NCBI GenBank assembly: GCA_037179335.1
Contig: JAKZHN010000006.1
Span: forward strand, 992,001 to 1,056,000
Length of the DNA stretch: 64,000 bases
Reading direction: 5' to 3'
Source: Cyclaneusma minus
Lineage: Eukaryota; Ascomycota; Leotiomycetes; Marthamycetales; Marthamycetaceae
The notes below the pieces were generated by a model. That model did not search any database. It was not told where the DNA came from and worked only from the letters and a program-made list of their open reading frames with translations. Position 1 is the first letter of the stretch, and each line of letters opens with the position of its first letter. This document shows positions 10,835 through 22,673 of the stretch, piece by piece. The position numbers were made by a program, and so were the translations under genes.

Positions 10835-12946
10835 ATGGTCTACTGCGGCAAGCCCTCCAAGGGCTGTCAGGTGTGTAGGGATCGGAGAATCAAGGTAACT
10901 TGGCTGTCGACGGAGCCATCCCTCCACGGCTAGTGGCTAAGGCGACTGACACTGAGCCATAGTGTGACGAGCGAAAGCCAACTTGTTTCCAATGCCAGAA
11001 GTCCCGGCGTCCATGCCCTGGCTATAAGGACGACTTCGACCTGGTCTTCCGCAATGAAACTCAGGCTACTGAGCGGAGGGCTCGCCGAGCTATCAACAGC
11101 AAGAAGGCAAGCCTGCAGAAAGCCCAGCTCAAGAACGACCGCCAGGTCTCTGAGTCTCGGGCAAAGCAAGCAGCCAATGCCTCTGCTTCCTTTGCTGCTC
11201 CCATCCCGATCCCCGTTGAACAGCAGGCTGCGCTTTATTTCCTGTCAAACTTCATCTACTTCCCTGCAAATGGCTTTCCAGGTAACGGATGCATGGACTA
11301 TGTCTATCCCATGCTTCGAACCGAGAGACCGGGCTCTCTTTTGCGGACTGCCTTTTCCGCCTGCGCTTTTGCGGCGATAGGCAATAGACCTAATTCCAAA
11401 ACGCTGTTGCCACAAGCCCATCTGAACTACCAGAAAGCTCTGCTATCGATCAACCGTGCTCTGGCGGACCCTCGCCAGCAGATGCAGGACCAGACTCTGG
11501 CTGCCGTCCTGCTTCTGCAAATGTTCGAGGTATATCCAGATCTTCCACTAAGTCGAGAGGCTGCATACTGAACACTTTCTAGCAAATCGTCTCCACCAAA
11601 GTCAATATCACAGCTTGGGGTGCCCATACCGGAGGAGCTATCGAGCTGATCAAATTGCGAGGAAAGAGACAGCTGAGAACCCAGGCCGGCTACGCAATGT
11701 TTGCGGCTGTTCGGGCCCAGATGGTAAGCGACGCATTCTGACTCTTAGCCCAGCGACTGCTAATCCTCCCAGATCGTCTCTTGCTGGGTTGGTGGCAAAG
11801 CCCCTGACGGAGGTGTGGATTGGTGGCTCCAAGACGATGATATGGGAAATCCATGCCACCTTCAAGCCACCAAAATCAACCTCGAGGTCGGCCAACTGCG
11901 GGCCGATTGCAACAAGTTCATGGCTGTGTCCAGAAGGTCGGCGGAAGAGGTTGAACGGGTGTTAGAAATCATGCAGCAGTGTGAGAGGCTGGAGGAAGAC
12001 TGGCTGCGTTGGATCGACTCCCTCCCCGAGGAATGGCGGTATCGGACGGTCGCCTGGGTCGATCATATCGAAGGAGCCGACATCACCAAAGCAGAAGTGT
12101 GTCCGGGCAAGGTCGATATCTACCCAAGTTACTGGCTATGTGCGACGTGGAACTTGTCTCGCGTCTCTCGCCTGATCATCAGCGGCACCATCATCCGCTG
12201 TATGGGCTGGTTATGTACTCCAGCCGACTACCGTACGACGCCCCAATATGTTAGTGCAGCGCGACTAGGTGCCGAGCTAGTCTCTGATATCATTGCTTCT
12301 GTTCCTTACAACCTAGGCTGGCATTTGGACAAACCGCATCTCATGGGCTCGACAGAGGAGGGCTTTCGCTATGGTGCCCCCAACAGAAGCAATCCTCGAG
12401 TCCTGGGAGCTTTCGTGGGCGTGTATCCGTTCTTCTCTGCCTACACCAGCGACTTCGCTACAGACGTTCAAAGGAGGTACCTATACGGTCGCCTCCAAGT
12501 CATCAGTCGAGAATTCGGCGTCAACCAAGCTTGTGCGCTGTCTCATGTAAATGATTTTCCTTTCTCGTGATCCCCCTTTCCAACCATTAGCTCGTAAGAA
12601 TAAGATGACTGACTTCTAACAGTTCCAACTCCGGCTTCCGTCTATGACTGTTAGTCGTGATTGTATTGGTATTCAAGACTCAATGCCGTCTCCGACAGCA
12701 GTACCTGCTCTTCCTGCTCATACGCGGGCCTTCCTGAGAAATGGACCAACTGTTTACCCCTATTATGAAACTTACCAGGGGCAATCGCCCTCAGCGGCTT
12801 CGACAACTAGCAGCAGAGATAGCGATGTTGACCCTGAGACGAAAGAGGCGGTTCGGCGGAATAGGATGGAGCTTGTCAGGAAGGCAGCCAATGATGACGG
12901 AATCAGTAGCATCGATTGCATTAAAGGATACCTCGGAGTAGATTGA
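10835..12946 (+). CDS. Zn2Cys6 fungal-type transcription factor
   Basis: Five exons (10835-10894, 10963-11529, 11583-11723, 11773-12546, 12623-12946) give 621 residues; all junctions are phase 0 with GT/AG ends. The N-terminus holds a perfect binuclear zinc cluster C-x2-C-x6-C-x6-C-x2-C-x6-C at Cys11, 14, 21, 28, 31 and 38. Intron 1 cuts it immediately before the third cysteine, a common position in this family. A basic, Gln/Ala-rich linker (residues 50-95) follows, then a largely helical middle region typical of fungal regulators with a loose 'fungal specific TF' domain. The C-terminal exon is Ser/Thr/Pro-rich and may be an activation region. The target genes are unknown: no biosynthetic or transport cluster lies beside it, so its role cannot be inferred from context. 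Confidence 0.88.
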
Positions 12947-13757
12947 AGCCGAGAGGGTATCGCGAAGCGAACTCCGATGCTGACAACAGACAGCGGTACT
13001 TGGTGAGTCCGCCAGCTTTGTGCCTCCAGTTACAGCTTTTTGTTTGTTGTATAGCGGAGTTGAAGCTGCTTCGGGTGTATGCATATGAGTGAGCGGGTTT
13101 GGAGTACTTTGGATCTTTAGGCATGCTGCTTAGGCCACCGCATGTTATCGGGAAGCTTCGGCCATGGTCTTGGAGTATACAGGATGTGATTTCTTCGCTT
13201 GTCACTATCATCACATATCATCACATATCATCACATATCATCACATATCATCACATATCATCACATATCATCAAATCTACATACCATCTCAAAGCAAGCC
13301 GGAAAGATACCGATCTTGGCCAAAAGCAATCGGGTCAGGTGCAACCCAAATTTTTGTCAATCCTGGAATTAGTCTGAACGTAAAATCTTGAATTGGAAAG
13401 CTCCTCAGACAGACTATCCTGCTTAGAGCACAAAGAACTCTTGGTAGTTCCCGGGCCATATTTCTCCACTCCAGCACGCCCCTTGAACCAAACGCCGCTG
13501 CTCCTCATAAAACGAGCGATGATTTGCCTCTTTCCGAGCCTGGCGCTACAAGCAAGCATAAGCTGACATAGTATCCGGGTATCTGAGGACAGTGAAGTGT
13601 GGTGGTAAAGGTCGTCTCGAAGATGTAGGACTACTAATACTGACCGACGATCGTCAGTCCAGGTTTGACGTTCTGCGCGAATATCTGCAATGGCATGTCA
13701 GCAATGCCACCACTAGGGCTGGTGCAAGCCGGGACAGAGCAACGAGCCCGGGAAAGC
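12947..13757. other. Tail-to-tail intergenic region
   Basis: 3' flanks of the Zn2Cys6 gene and of the small membrane protein gene. It contains the 10-bp minisatellite at 13205-13274. An alternative last exon of the small membrane protein may lie at 13684-13654. No other gene was seen. Confidence 0.5.
13205..13274. repeat. 10-bp minisatellite
   Basis: Six perfect copies of TCACATATCA at 13211-13270, with partial copies on each side, in the 3' flank of the Zn2Cys6 gene. No spacer structure is present, so this is not a CRISPR array. Confidence 0.95.
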
Positions 13758-14177
13758 TTACGCTTTGCGAGCCTGTGCTTTCTCCTGTGGCTCGTTCTTG
13801 TTCCATAACTTGCTCTTGTAGGCGGGCCAAGTGCTGAGATTCCAGGCCTTGACGAGGAAGCTCTGGGTGGAATCGACGTAGTTTTCCTGCTTTATTTCCT
13901 TGACGCCGACGCGCATGCCGTCCTTGGTGAAGACGACGTTCTTGGACTGCAGCTTGTCGTTGGCGGCTTTGGAGATGTCTTGGAAGGACTGGTAGAGCAG
14001 AAAGCCGACGTAGCCTACGACGGCCAGGAGGATAAGGAGGAAGAGGAGCGGAGCGAGTTTGCTGGTTTACACCGAGTTAGCTTCTTGGAGCCGGAAAGTT
14101 GGAGCAGTCGGGCTCATAACGCACCTGAAGGTTGACTGGGGAGGAGGTGGAGCTGCAGCTGAGCGTCCGAAGGCCAT
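13758..14177 (-). CDS. Small single-pass membrane protein, conserved-looking, function unknown
   Basis: Assembled from two exons, 14177-14125 and 14061-13758, joined in phase 2 over a 63-nt intron (14124-14062), giving 118 residues. A short Ala/Pro-rich N-terminus (MAFGRSAAAPPPPQSTFS) is followed by one hydrophobic helix, KLAPLLFLLILLAVVGYVGF and beyond (residues 19-42), then a soluble domain with FTKDGMRVGVKEIKQENYVD and KAWNLSTWPAYKSKLWNKNE. The orderly layout, strong splice signals and clear topology support a real gene. I know no function; similar small membrane proteins are widespread in filamentous ascomycetes, which is recollection rather than something shown here. The stop codon TAA lies within GTAAGC, which is itself a good splice donor; splicing to 13684 would replace the end with nine other residues and a stop at 13654. 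Confidence 0.72.
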
Positions 14178-14993
14178 GACGGGCGATCGATGGGGCTTTG
14201 GTTAGGCAAGTCAGAGTGAGATGTCAACGGGATAGAAGAGCGGAACGCGAGACAGCCTTGGGCCACAGGCAGGACTGGAGGAACGGGATATGGCGCGACT
14301 GGGAAGCGGAGCAGGCTATATTAAAATAATAACGGCTCAGATAAGCACTTTGACGCGGCCCTCTTCTTGCGCCTGCACAGTAGTGTGGTGGGCAACGAAA
14401 GAATTTGGATTCTGGCCAACAAGACTTGGGATTGTTTCCCGACCTCATGCAAGTATGCGCATTGAGTTCAAGTCCGAGGTCCACACGTATACGCATTTAG
14501 GGGAAACCGCCCAGCTATCAGATGGCCACGAATTATAAGCAGCCGAAACAATTGAAGCAAACAGAATTAACGCAACCAAATACTGCGAAAAGCCCCGATA
14601 CTCAGGAATAACTCGAGCCATCAAAATTAACAGCTGGTGTCCCTGGATCTTGACTCCGCTTATAACGAACACAAGTCCGAGGGGTCGCGGTGGCCAGAGC
14701 GCTCTCGGCACGTGACGGCCAGGCTAGTCCGCTTCCAGCGCTGCTTCAATGGAGCTGGAACGTCGGAGGCCACTGTGCATCTCCAAAATCGAGCACCCCC
14801 CGAGGCTGACGTCGATGCAAAGCTGCCACGAGGCCACAAGGGACCGCATAACCACCGCCTGCTCGCACTGCCCAAGTCCAATTCTGGCCCCAGTTGCTGT
14901 GCGCCATTGACTCGACTCGTCTCGCGGCCGACGCTGTAGACACCTTGGCGGTCCAGCTTGCACGTACCCCTACATCGCCAACTGAACCTCAAG
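14178..14993. promoter_or_regulatory. Divergent promoter region between the small membrane protein gene and SEC24
   Basis: An 816-bp head-to-head region. A CACGTG hexamer lies at 14709-14714, about 280 bp before the SEC24 start. No gene was seen. Confidence 0.45.
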
Positions 14994-17903
14994 ATGGCAA
15001 CCCCCCAGGGCGGCTATCCTGCCCAAGGCTACCCGACAGGAAACCAATACGGCCAGCAACCCCAATACAACGAACAACCACAGCAGCCGGACTTTGCGAA
15101 CGCCGCCTCACCCCCGCCACAGCCTGGATATGAAGGAGGAGAGGCCGGCGGGAAGAAAAAGAAGAGAGGCTACGCTGCCCAGGCGTATGACTTTGGTGCC
15201 GGTGCCAACTCGGCTCTTGGAGGCCAGCCAGCTGCCGGGGGAGCATATCCACCAGCTCAGACGTCTGCCTATGGAGGCTTCCAACCCGCTGATGCGCAGC
15301 CCGTATATGGAGCTGCTCAGCCATACGGAGCGCAGATGATGACGAATGCTGCGCCCCAGCAGCCGGCTTATGGACAGCCTGGCGCGATGGGAGGATACCA
15401 ACCTCCTGATGCTAGTTATCCAGGACCAGGAGCGCCAGGCGCAGGAGTTGCTGGAATCACGCAAGGAATGGGTCAGATGGGTATGGGGTCAGCACCAGCT
15501 CAACAACCTGCGCCGGCTGCTAGGGCAGTGTCCCTGAACCAGCTGTATCCTACGGATCTGCTCAACCAGCCCTTCAACGTCGCAGAATTGGATTTCCCCC
15601 CACCACCGATCGTCTTGCCCCCAAATGTAAGCTAGAACTTGGAACTTGGTGACTGGGCTGTGCTAACATTGAAATAGTCGAGTGTCACGCCATCCGAATA
15701 TGCCAACTGTCCCTCCAAATTCGTCCGCTCAACCCTCAATGCCGTTCCCACCACACACTCATTGCTTAAAAAGTCGAAGCTTCCTTTCGCACTCGTGATT
15801 CAGCCATACACTTCCCTTCACGACGTAGACGATCCGGTGCCTGTCGTCCAAGATCAGATTATCTCGCGCTGTCGAAGATGCAGATCCTACATCAACCCCT
15901 ATGTGTCGTTCCTCGACCATGGACACCGCTGGAGATGCAATATGTGCAACTTAACGAACGATGTACCGCAAGCCTTCGACTGGGATGCGGCGTCGCAAAA
16001 GAGTGTGGACAGATGGCAGCGTGCTGAGCTCAACTATGCGGTTGTGGAATTTGTAGCTCCACAGGAGTACATGGTTCGACCTCCTCAGCCGCTGGTTTAC
16101 CTCTTCCTGTTCGATGTCAGCTTCGCGGCAGTCTCGAGCGGGCTCCTGGCTACAAGTGCTCGAACAATTTCGGATAGCTTGAACAGGATACCCAATGCTG
16201 ATCGAAGAACACGGGTTGGATTCATGGCCGTAGACTCGAGTCTGCATTATTTTGCTGTTCCGAAGGACTCCGAGGAGAACGGCGAGACCAGCATGCTTGT
16301 TGTGAGCGATCTGGACGAGCCATTCTTACCCATTCCCCAAGAATTGTTGGTTCCCCTGTCTGAGTGCAGGGTCAACGTTGAGAACTTTCTCGCGAAGTTG
16401 CCTGACATGTTCCAGAACAGCCAGAACAGCGGATCATGTATGGGACCGGCGCTACGTGCTGGCCACAAGCTGATCTCTCCTCTTGGTGGAAAGATCGTGG
16501 TTCTTTCCGCCTCATTACCAAACATGGGAGTCGGAAAGCTAGAAATGCGAGAGGACAAGAAACTCCTGGGCACTTCGAAAGAGGGTGGTCTATTGCAGAC
16601 TGCAAGCAGTTTCTACAAAAGCTTTGCTGTCGAGTGTTCCAAGAACCAAGTCTCGATCGACATGTTTCTGTTCTCGCAGCACTACCAGGACGTGGCTTCG
16701 CTCAGCAACTTGCCAAGATACACTGGCGGTCAGACCTACTTCTACCCTGGCTGGAATGCCGGCAGGAGTGAGGATGCCATTAAGTTTGCTTCCGAATTCA
16801 GCGACTATCTTTCCGCTGAGATTGGACTGGAAGCCGTTCTGCGTGTGCGTGCTACCACTGGCTTACGGATGAGCACGTTCTATGGAAACTTCTTCAACCG
16901 CAGCTCCGATCTCTGTGCTTTCCCAGCATTCCCCCGTGATCAGAGCTACGTTGTCGAGGTTGCTATCGACGAGAGCTTAACCAAGAACTTCATCTGCCTG
17001 CAAACTGCTGTGCTTCATACCACAAGCAATGGGGAGCGAAGAATTCGGGTAATGACCCTGTCACTGCCTACCACAACTACCCTTGCCGATGTCTATGCTT
17101 CTGCAGATCAGTGCGCGATCACAGAATACTTCAGCCACAGGACGGTGGAACGGGCACTGAGCAGTGGACTGGATGCGGCCAGAGAAGCGCTGCAGACGAA
17201 GCTGATCGAGCTTCTGCAAACTTTCAGGAAAGAGCTTGCCGGCGGTAACATGGGAGGCGGTGGTATGCAATTCCCTGCCAACCTACGAGGCTTGCCAGTC
17301 CTCTTCCTGGGTCTCATCAAGAATGTCGGTCTGCGAAAATCTGCTCAGATTCCTTCGGACCTTCGGTCTGCAGCACTCTGTCTGCTGTCGACTCTTCCGC
17401 TTCCGCTTCTGATCCAGTACATTTACCCCCGCCTCTTCTCTCTCCACGATATGCCAGATAACGCAGGAATCCCTGACCCTGAGACTGGTGTCATCGTCCT
17501 CCCTCCTCCTATCAATCTCTCGTCGGAGCGCCTCGTTCCGTACGGTCTCTACCTTATCGATGATGGCCAGACCCAGTTCCTTTGGGTGGGCCGCGACGCG
17601 GTACCCGAACTCCTCCGCGATGTCTTTGGCATCGCAGATCGGACTCAGCTCAAGGTCGGAAAGACAACTTTGCCTGAGCTGGACAACGACTTCAACGAGC
17701 GTGTACGTGCTGTCGTTCAGAAGAGCCGGGACTACCGGTCACGCAGCGTCGGCAGCATTGTTGTGCCTCACTTGTACGTGGTCCGGGAAGACGGCGAGCC
17801 AAGCTTGAAGCTGTGGGCGCAGACACTGCTGGTGGAGGACCGGGCGGACCAAGGCATGAGCTTCCAGCAATGGATGGGCACATTACGGGAGAAGGTGAGC
17901 TGA
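14994..17903 (+). CDS. SEC24: COPII coat cargo-binding subunit Sec24
   Basis: Two exons, 14994-15626 and 15678-17903, with a 51-nt intron, give 952 residues. Sec24 with Sec23 forms the inner COPII coat at ER exit sites and selects cargo. The first 200 residues are low-complexity Gly/Pro/Gln/Tyr-rich, as usual for Sec24. Then come a conserved lead-in (PYTSLHDVDDPVPVV), a zinc finger (CRRCRSYINP...WRCNMC), a trunk domain starting near PPQPLVYLFLFDVS, beta and helical domains (RATTGLRMSTFYGNFFNRSSD), and a C-terminal gelsolin-like part (PYGLYLIDDGQTQFLWVG). The ATG at 14994 (AAGATGG) begins the Gln-rich region. A donor-like GTGAGC overlaps the last codons, but reading through gives the expected short ending, so no terminal intron was assumed. 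Confidence 0.95.
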
Positions 17904-19908
17904 GCTGCTTTGCGTTGATCGTCTGCATTTGTATTTGCCGAGCTGTAGTATCTGGCCTTATAAGACGGGTGATGCACGCGTGGACGAACGGATGCTGACG
18001 GGGCTGGACAGGTTGTACAATAGTCTCCCTTTATCTGGGAGCAGGGGTCCTATAAACAGCTATACTGTGCGGGTGTTTCAGCAGCTCTCTCTAGCCTATC
18101 ATAGAAAGAACAAAAGGAAGCCAAATGGACTGCTGTCCAATGTATTTCCTGTTTCCTGTACTCAAATTCTCCAAGTCCTCGCATGAGGGGATAGGGACCC
18201 CTGAGCGGTGGCGCAGTTTAATAAGCTTGTGGCATCCTGGGGGCGATCAGACGGTTCGGCTGTTTGGACCGTGGAGGCGTGCTGTTACAAAACTAAATAG
18301 CACATAGCGTAGACCTGTCAAAAGATAATAGATGAAGGGAACACCTAGTCTGCAAGAGAGGTCGAGTTCGTCGAAGCTATGACCCCAACTGTGGGGATTA
18401 TGTACGGACTACTGCTACTACTGCCTCTATTTGGGTGTCGATCTTCCATCTCAAGTAGAAGTTGTGTGCAGTTGGTTGGACATCACTATCAAAGAAGAAA
18501 GCTCTGCCAGTGGCAGCCTTCGGTCGAAGCGCTGCAGGCAGAGTCACAGCGGGATGGCTGGTTGGCAGGCGTTGGCGCTTGTTTCGTGGGCTTAGACTCG
18601 TTTCATGAGTGGCCGAGGCGGCGGCTAAGCACGGGAGAAGATCAGAAGAATTTGGTGATGTGGATGAATCAGGAGTGTCGAGAGCACGAGTGGAGCGGGC
18701 CCCTTTGTGTGACAGGAATCTCTGTGGTGGTTGACGAAGCACGCTCCCGGCCGGTTCTCCAGTTGCAATATTGAAGCATATCCAGACCAGGCTGCAGCTG
18801 CAGTGTAGCAAAAGCATCCATACCTGAATTGTGCGCAAGTTAGTCAGTATGCTAGGGATTCTGAAAGCGTAGCACTGCAGACACATATATCGGAGGCGGA
18901 TGCGAATGCTACGTCGTAGACTCGTACTGTAGCTGCTCACGGCCCTGCCTCTCTGACCCAGCGCGCGGCCACTGCGAGAGGTCCGAGTCCCTCTAATCCG
19001 TCTCTCTCGCCCTCACCAACCCCGCTGTAGCTGCCCACCTTTGCATCTTCACTCACAACTTCCTTCATCCAGTTCTGGTCGCCGACCTGCACCACGCATT
19101 CTCTGCCAGCCTGAAAGCAATACTCCTAGCCTGCAGACCTTCCCGACGCCTGCACCATCGGGCCATCCCCAAGCACAGCGGCCATCCCTGCAGCGGGGCA
19201 AGTCGCAGACTCCAACTGGACCACTTCCCACTTCTGGGCGCGAAGATCATACAGGTACGCTCTATTCTGCAACGCCATCATCCCAATGCTCTCTTTATTA
19301 CTGCCTGTCATCTCTCTCCGGGAAGCCCTGCTGCCGACGCCCCCAAAGCATCTGCCTCTGTCGAAAGACGGCTATCTGATCTGCACAAACCACCTGGCTG
19401 ATCATCCCCTTCCCAGTAGCAGACGCTATCCGCATTGAAGACATCATCACCCTCACGGCGCCCGGCCTCCTTACGACTCTGAGTCCGACGGGAACTCGAA
19501 TTCGCGACAGCTCTACCTCAGCGGCGACAGCCTTCTCGTTATCCCGGCTGTCCCTGTCAATAGCATCAGTCGCTAGTCTTAGCTGCTGTCAATCGACCTT
19601 CTTATTTCGTGCCACATAAGAGGTCCCGCCGATTGCTCTCCTGAATTCCCGACCAAGGACTCGCACCGTTCCTTTCCTGCAGCCTTGGCGAGTTTGTTGT
19701 TTCGAGCATCCCGCAGCCAAAGACGTGCGAACAAAGGACCCGACACCTAGTCTTAGAGCTTGCGACATCCAAGTCTTGCATCCGGCCTCCTAAAAAAAGC
19801 GCACAAATTCTCGGCGACTTTTTCTCCAGCTCAGTAAAGCATTTCTGAGTGCCCTGGAGCATATTTAAACCCGCGTTCAGAGCAAGCCGATCGAGAATTA
19901 CATCCATC
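17904..19908. other. Long intergenic region upstream of the MAP kinase gene
   Basis: A 2.0-kb stretch without a supportable coding gene. An open frame of 180 codons on the minus strand (18940-18398) has no family signature and no splice or start support. The right half (about 19000-19900) is C/T-rich and may be a long 5' leader for the kinase. The last 200 bases before the start contain a TATTTAAA box-like word near 19862 and no ATG. Confidence 0.45.
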
Positions 19909-21177
19909 ATGTCCCGCCAACCCAATCCGTCGGGATCGCGCAAGATCTCCTTCAATGTCAGCGAGCAATATGACATCCAGGATGTCGTTGGAGAGGGAGC
20001 TTATGGAGTCGTCTGGTATGATACTTGAAATAAGACGGTGCTTCGAATTGGACCGGTTCCAGTGCTAATACTGCTCGAATAACAGTTCGGCCCTCCACAA
20101 ACCTTCTGGTCAAAAAGTGGCAATCAAGAAGATCACACCCTTTGATCACTCCATGTTCTGCCTCAGAACACTGCGCGAAATGAAGCTGCTTCGCTACTTC
20201 AACCATGAGAACATTATCTCCATTCTCGACATCCAGAAGCCCAGAAGCTACGAGACGTTTTCAGAAGTCTACTTGATTCAGGTAGGCGCTCCATAGAGTT
20301 CCAAGATCCCTCAGCCTCGGTGCTGGGTGTGCTAGAAGAGACTGAAACTGAACATGTCTAGGAACTTATGGAGACTGACATGCACCGTGTCATCCGAACC
20401 CAAGATCTCTCCGATGATCATTGCCAATACTTTATCTACCAAACCTTGCGTGCACTGAAAGCCATGCACTCCGCGAACATCCTTCACCGAGATCTCAAAC
20501 CGTCCAACTTACTGCTGAATGCCAACTGTGACCTTAAAGTCTGCGATTTCGGCCTTGCACGCTCTGCTGCATCTCAGGAAGACAACTCGGGATTTATGAC
20601 TGAATATGTTGCAACCCGTTGGTACCGAGCGCCTGAAATTATGTTGACCTTCAAGGAATATACCAAAGCGATCGACGTATGGAGTGTTGGTTGCATTCTA
20701 GCTGAGATGCTCAGCGGCAAGCCCCTATTCCCCGGGAAAGACTGTTAGTTGTCGCACAACATACCTCTGTCTGCGACTATGGTTTCTAACAGATGAATAG
20801 ACCACCACCAATTGACTCTCATTCTCGACGTCCTTGGTACTCCTACGATGGAAGACTACTACGGTATCAAGTCGAGACGTGCGCGCGAGTACATCCGCTC
20901 TCTACCATTCAAGAAGAAAGTCCCTTTCAAGTCCATGTTTCCCAAGACATCCGACCTAGCCCTGGATCTTCTGGAGAAGCTCTTGGCGTTCAACCCCGTC
21001 AAGAGAATAACGGTCGAGGAGGCCCTCAAGCACCCATATCTTGAGCCTTATCACGACCCGGAAGATGAGCCCACAGCGGCCCCAATCCCTGACCACTTTT
21101 TCGATTTCGACAAGAATAAGGACAACCTCAGCAAAGAGCAATTAAAGCAGCTCATCTACGAGGAGATAATGCGATAA
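19909..21177 (+). CDS. Fus3/Kss1/Pmk1-type MAP kinase
   Basis: Four exons (19909-20015, 20086-20281, 20362-20743, 20801-21177) give 353 residues, the usual length of this kinase. It is the terminal kinase of the pheromone, filamentation and infection-structure cascade of ascomycetes. Motifs are the glycine loop GEGAYGVV (28-35), the catalytic lysine in VAIKK (Lys50), HRDLKPSN (Asp145), DFG in CDFGLARSA, the TEY phosphorylation lip (181-183), and YVATRWYRAPEIM. The C-terminus has a common-docking-like acidic segment. TEY rather than TGY excludes Hog1. The short tail and overall sequence favour Fus3/Pmk1 over Slt2, which is longer. Intron 3 has an earlier AG at 20791-20792 that would give an immediate stop; the correct acceptor is 20799-20800. 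Confidence 0.93.
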
Positions 21178-21822
21178 TCTTCCATTATTTCATTACCAGC
21201 ATGTCCACAGAAGAGTCCAGGGACACCGGCTCGATCTGCGGCTGATATCCCACTAGCTTTGGCCTAGACTGGCCGGAAGGATGGCGTTGAAATCGTTTCG
21301 CTTCTACGTGTTGCTAGGATTTGCATTTGGCTGGACATGATGAACGATCATGGAATGGCGAGCGCTGAGACACACACGAGCAACAAGGGATGAGATAGAT
21401 GGCAGGATTGTCACCTGTGACAAGGTTGGTGGACAGGGACCATGAACCACTTCGAAGAAAAGCTTGTTTCAATATCCATTCATTATACTTCCACAATCTG
21501 AGTGATATTTGCCAAGGCAGCTGACAGGGGCCACTGGTCGCCCGGCCGAGAATTTCTGCATCTGTTTCTGATCTGGAGATGAGGCGCATCTAATGCACTT
21601 GGAAGTCAAGGGATCTCGTTTAGCTGATGATGGTGTTTCTATGATAGATACAATGCTATGGTTCTTCTTTGAAACAAAGTTGTTTGGTGGATCCTATCTT
21701 ACATTCACCCTCCCCTTTCTCTCATCTTTATTGATCGATCCAACTACAAGCTTCTTCTATATTACACAAGAGTGGTCCGCAATGCAAGCACAATACACTC
21801 GCCAGTCCAATCGAGCTATCTC
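21178..21822. other. Tail-to-tail intergenic region
   Basis: 3' flanks of the MAP kinase gene and ERV1; no further gene or repeat was seen. Confidence 0.5.
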
Positions 21823-22437
21823 TCATCCGCACCGCCCATCCTTCCAGCCAGTCCTCCACCTCTCCTCCCACCTAGCACAATCAAACTTCTCCTTGCCCAA
21901 CTTCACATTGACGGCATTATGGGCCTCGCACAACCAATTTCCAAACTCTTTCCTCGACTCAGTCTTGACCGGACCCTCTTTCTTGATATAGTCTTGGAAG
22001 TCTTCGGCGCAGACCCAGCAAGGGTACAGGCGCGAGAAGGAGCTTATGAAGGTGCTGAGGTCGGTGCGCTGGGCGGCCGAGGGGCTGGTTGGGTAGGTGG
22101 CCGCTATGGAGTGGAGAAGGGTCCAGGTCGAAGAGCCGAGGGCGGCGACGTCGGGCGGGCAGTCGTTTGGTACTTGAGCGGTGGCGGCTGCGCTCTTTGA
22201 CGACTTGCTGGTGGGCGTGGAGGAGAGGAAGGCGGAGAGGGAGTTGCAGGTTCGGCAGCTAGGAGACAGAGAGTAAGTCCCTGGGGAGCAGGTTTGAAGT
22301 GCTTGGTTGGGCGTTTCTTACGGTTTTCCGTCCTTGTCGAGTATTAGACCCTGGGCATTTCGTTTTGGAGGCGCGGTAGCTGTCGCCGTACTCGTAGCTG
22401 TCGCAGCTTGTGCTTCGTCTCGGCCCTCTTGCGCCAT
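21823..22437 (-). CDS. ERV1: Mitochondrial FAD-linked sulfhydryl oxidase Erv1
   Basis: Two exons, 22437-22322 and 22258-21823, join in phase 2 over a 63-nt intron (22321-22259) to give 183 residues. Erv1 reoxidises Mia40 in the mitochondrial intermembrane space and passes electrons to cytochrome c or oxygen. The shuttle disulfide CRTC (Cys40, Cys43) follows GLILDKDGKP; this N-terminal CxxC and the absence of a signal peptide favour Erv1 over Erv2. The FAD domain shows WTLLHSIAATYP, the active-site CWVC (Cys119, Cys122), and WLCEAHNAVNVKLGK with FDC (Cys149, Cys166), which is the family fingerprint. Between shuttle and core is a Ser/Ala/Thr-rich linker. It is head-to-head with HEM4, 174 bp apart. 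Confidence 0.93.
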
Positions 22438-22586
22438 GCTGAGGGAAAATGAAAGGTCGCCCTGACTCCCAAGAGGCTTTGTAATTCCTCTCGGAACTTT
22501 CCTGCTGATGACGAGCTGTGCAGCTTATCGATAAGAGAGAGTTTGAGCTCCCCGCTTTTCCGACCGGAAGGAATACTCAATCTATC

Positions 22587-22673
22587 ATGTCTTCAAAGAG
22601 CCAGCTTCATTATGGCGAATCGAGACTTCCCGGGGATCCCCGTATATCTCCTGAAAACGAAATCTACACCTAA
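22587..22673 (+). promoter_or_regulatory. Overlapping upstream ORF in the HEM4 leader
   Basis: An ATG at 22587 opens a 28-codon frame that ends at TAA 22671-22673, out of frame with HEM4 and running across its start at 22612. Both ATGs have A at position -3; only the HEM4 one has G at +4. It could lower HEM4 translation if the transcript starts upstream of it, which is not known. Confidence 0.45.

Noticed and set aside
13205..13274. Repeat array considered as CRISPR-like
   Set aside because: The 10-bp units are directly adjacent with no spacers, and the host is a eukaryote: a minisatellite.
17887..17960. Possible terminal intron in SEC24 (donor-like GTGAGC at the stop)
   Set aside because: Unspliced reading gives the expected ending LREKVS; the spliced form would give an unusual tail.
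18398..18940. 180-codon minus-strand frame upstream of the MAP kinase
   Set aside because: No domain, no splice support, and composition like the surrounding intergenic DNA.
20744..20800. Alternative acceptor AG at 20791-20792 in MAP kinase intron 3
   Set aside because: It sits next to the CTAAC branch site, too close for use, and would give a stop two codons later.
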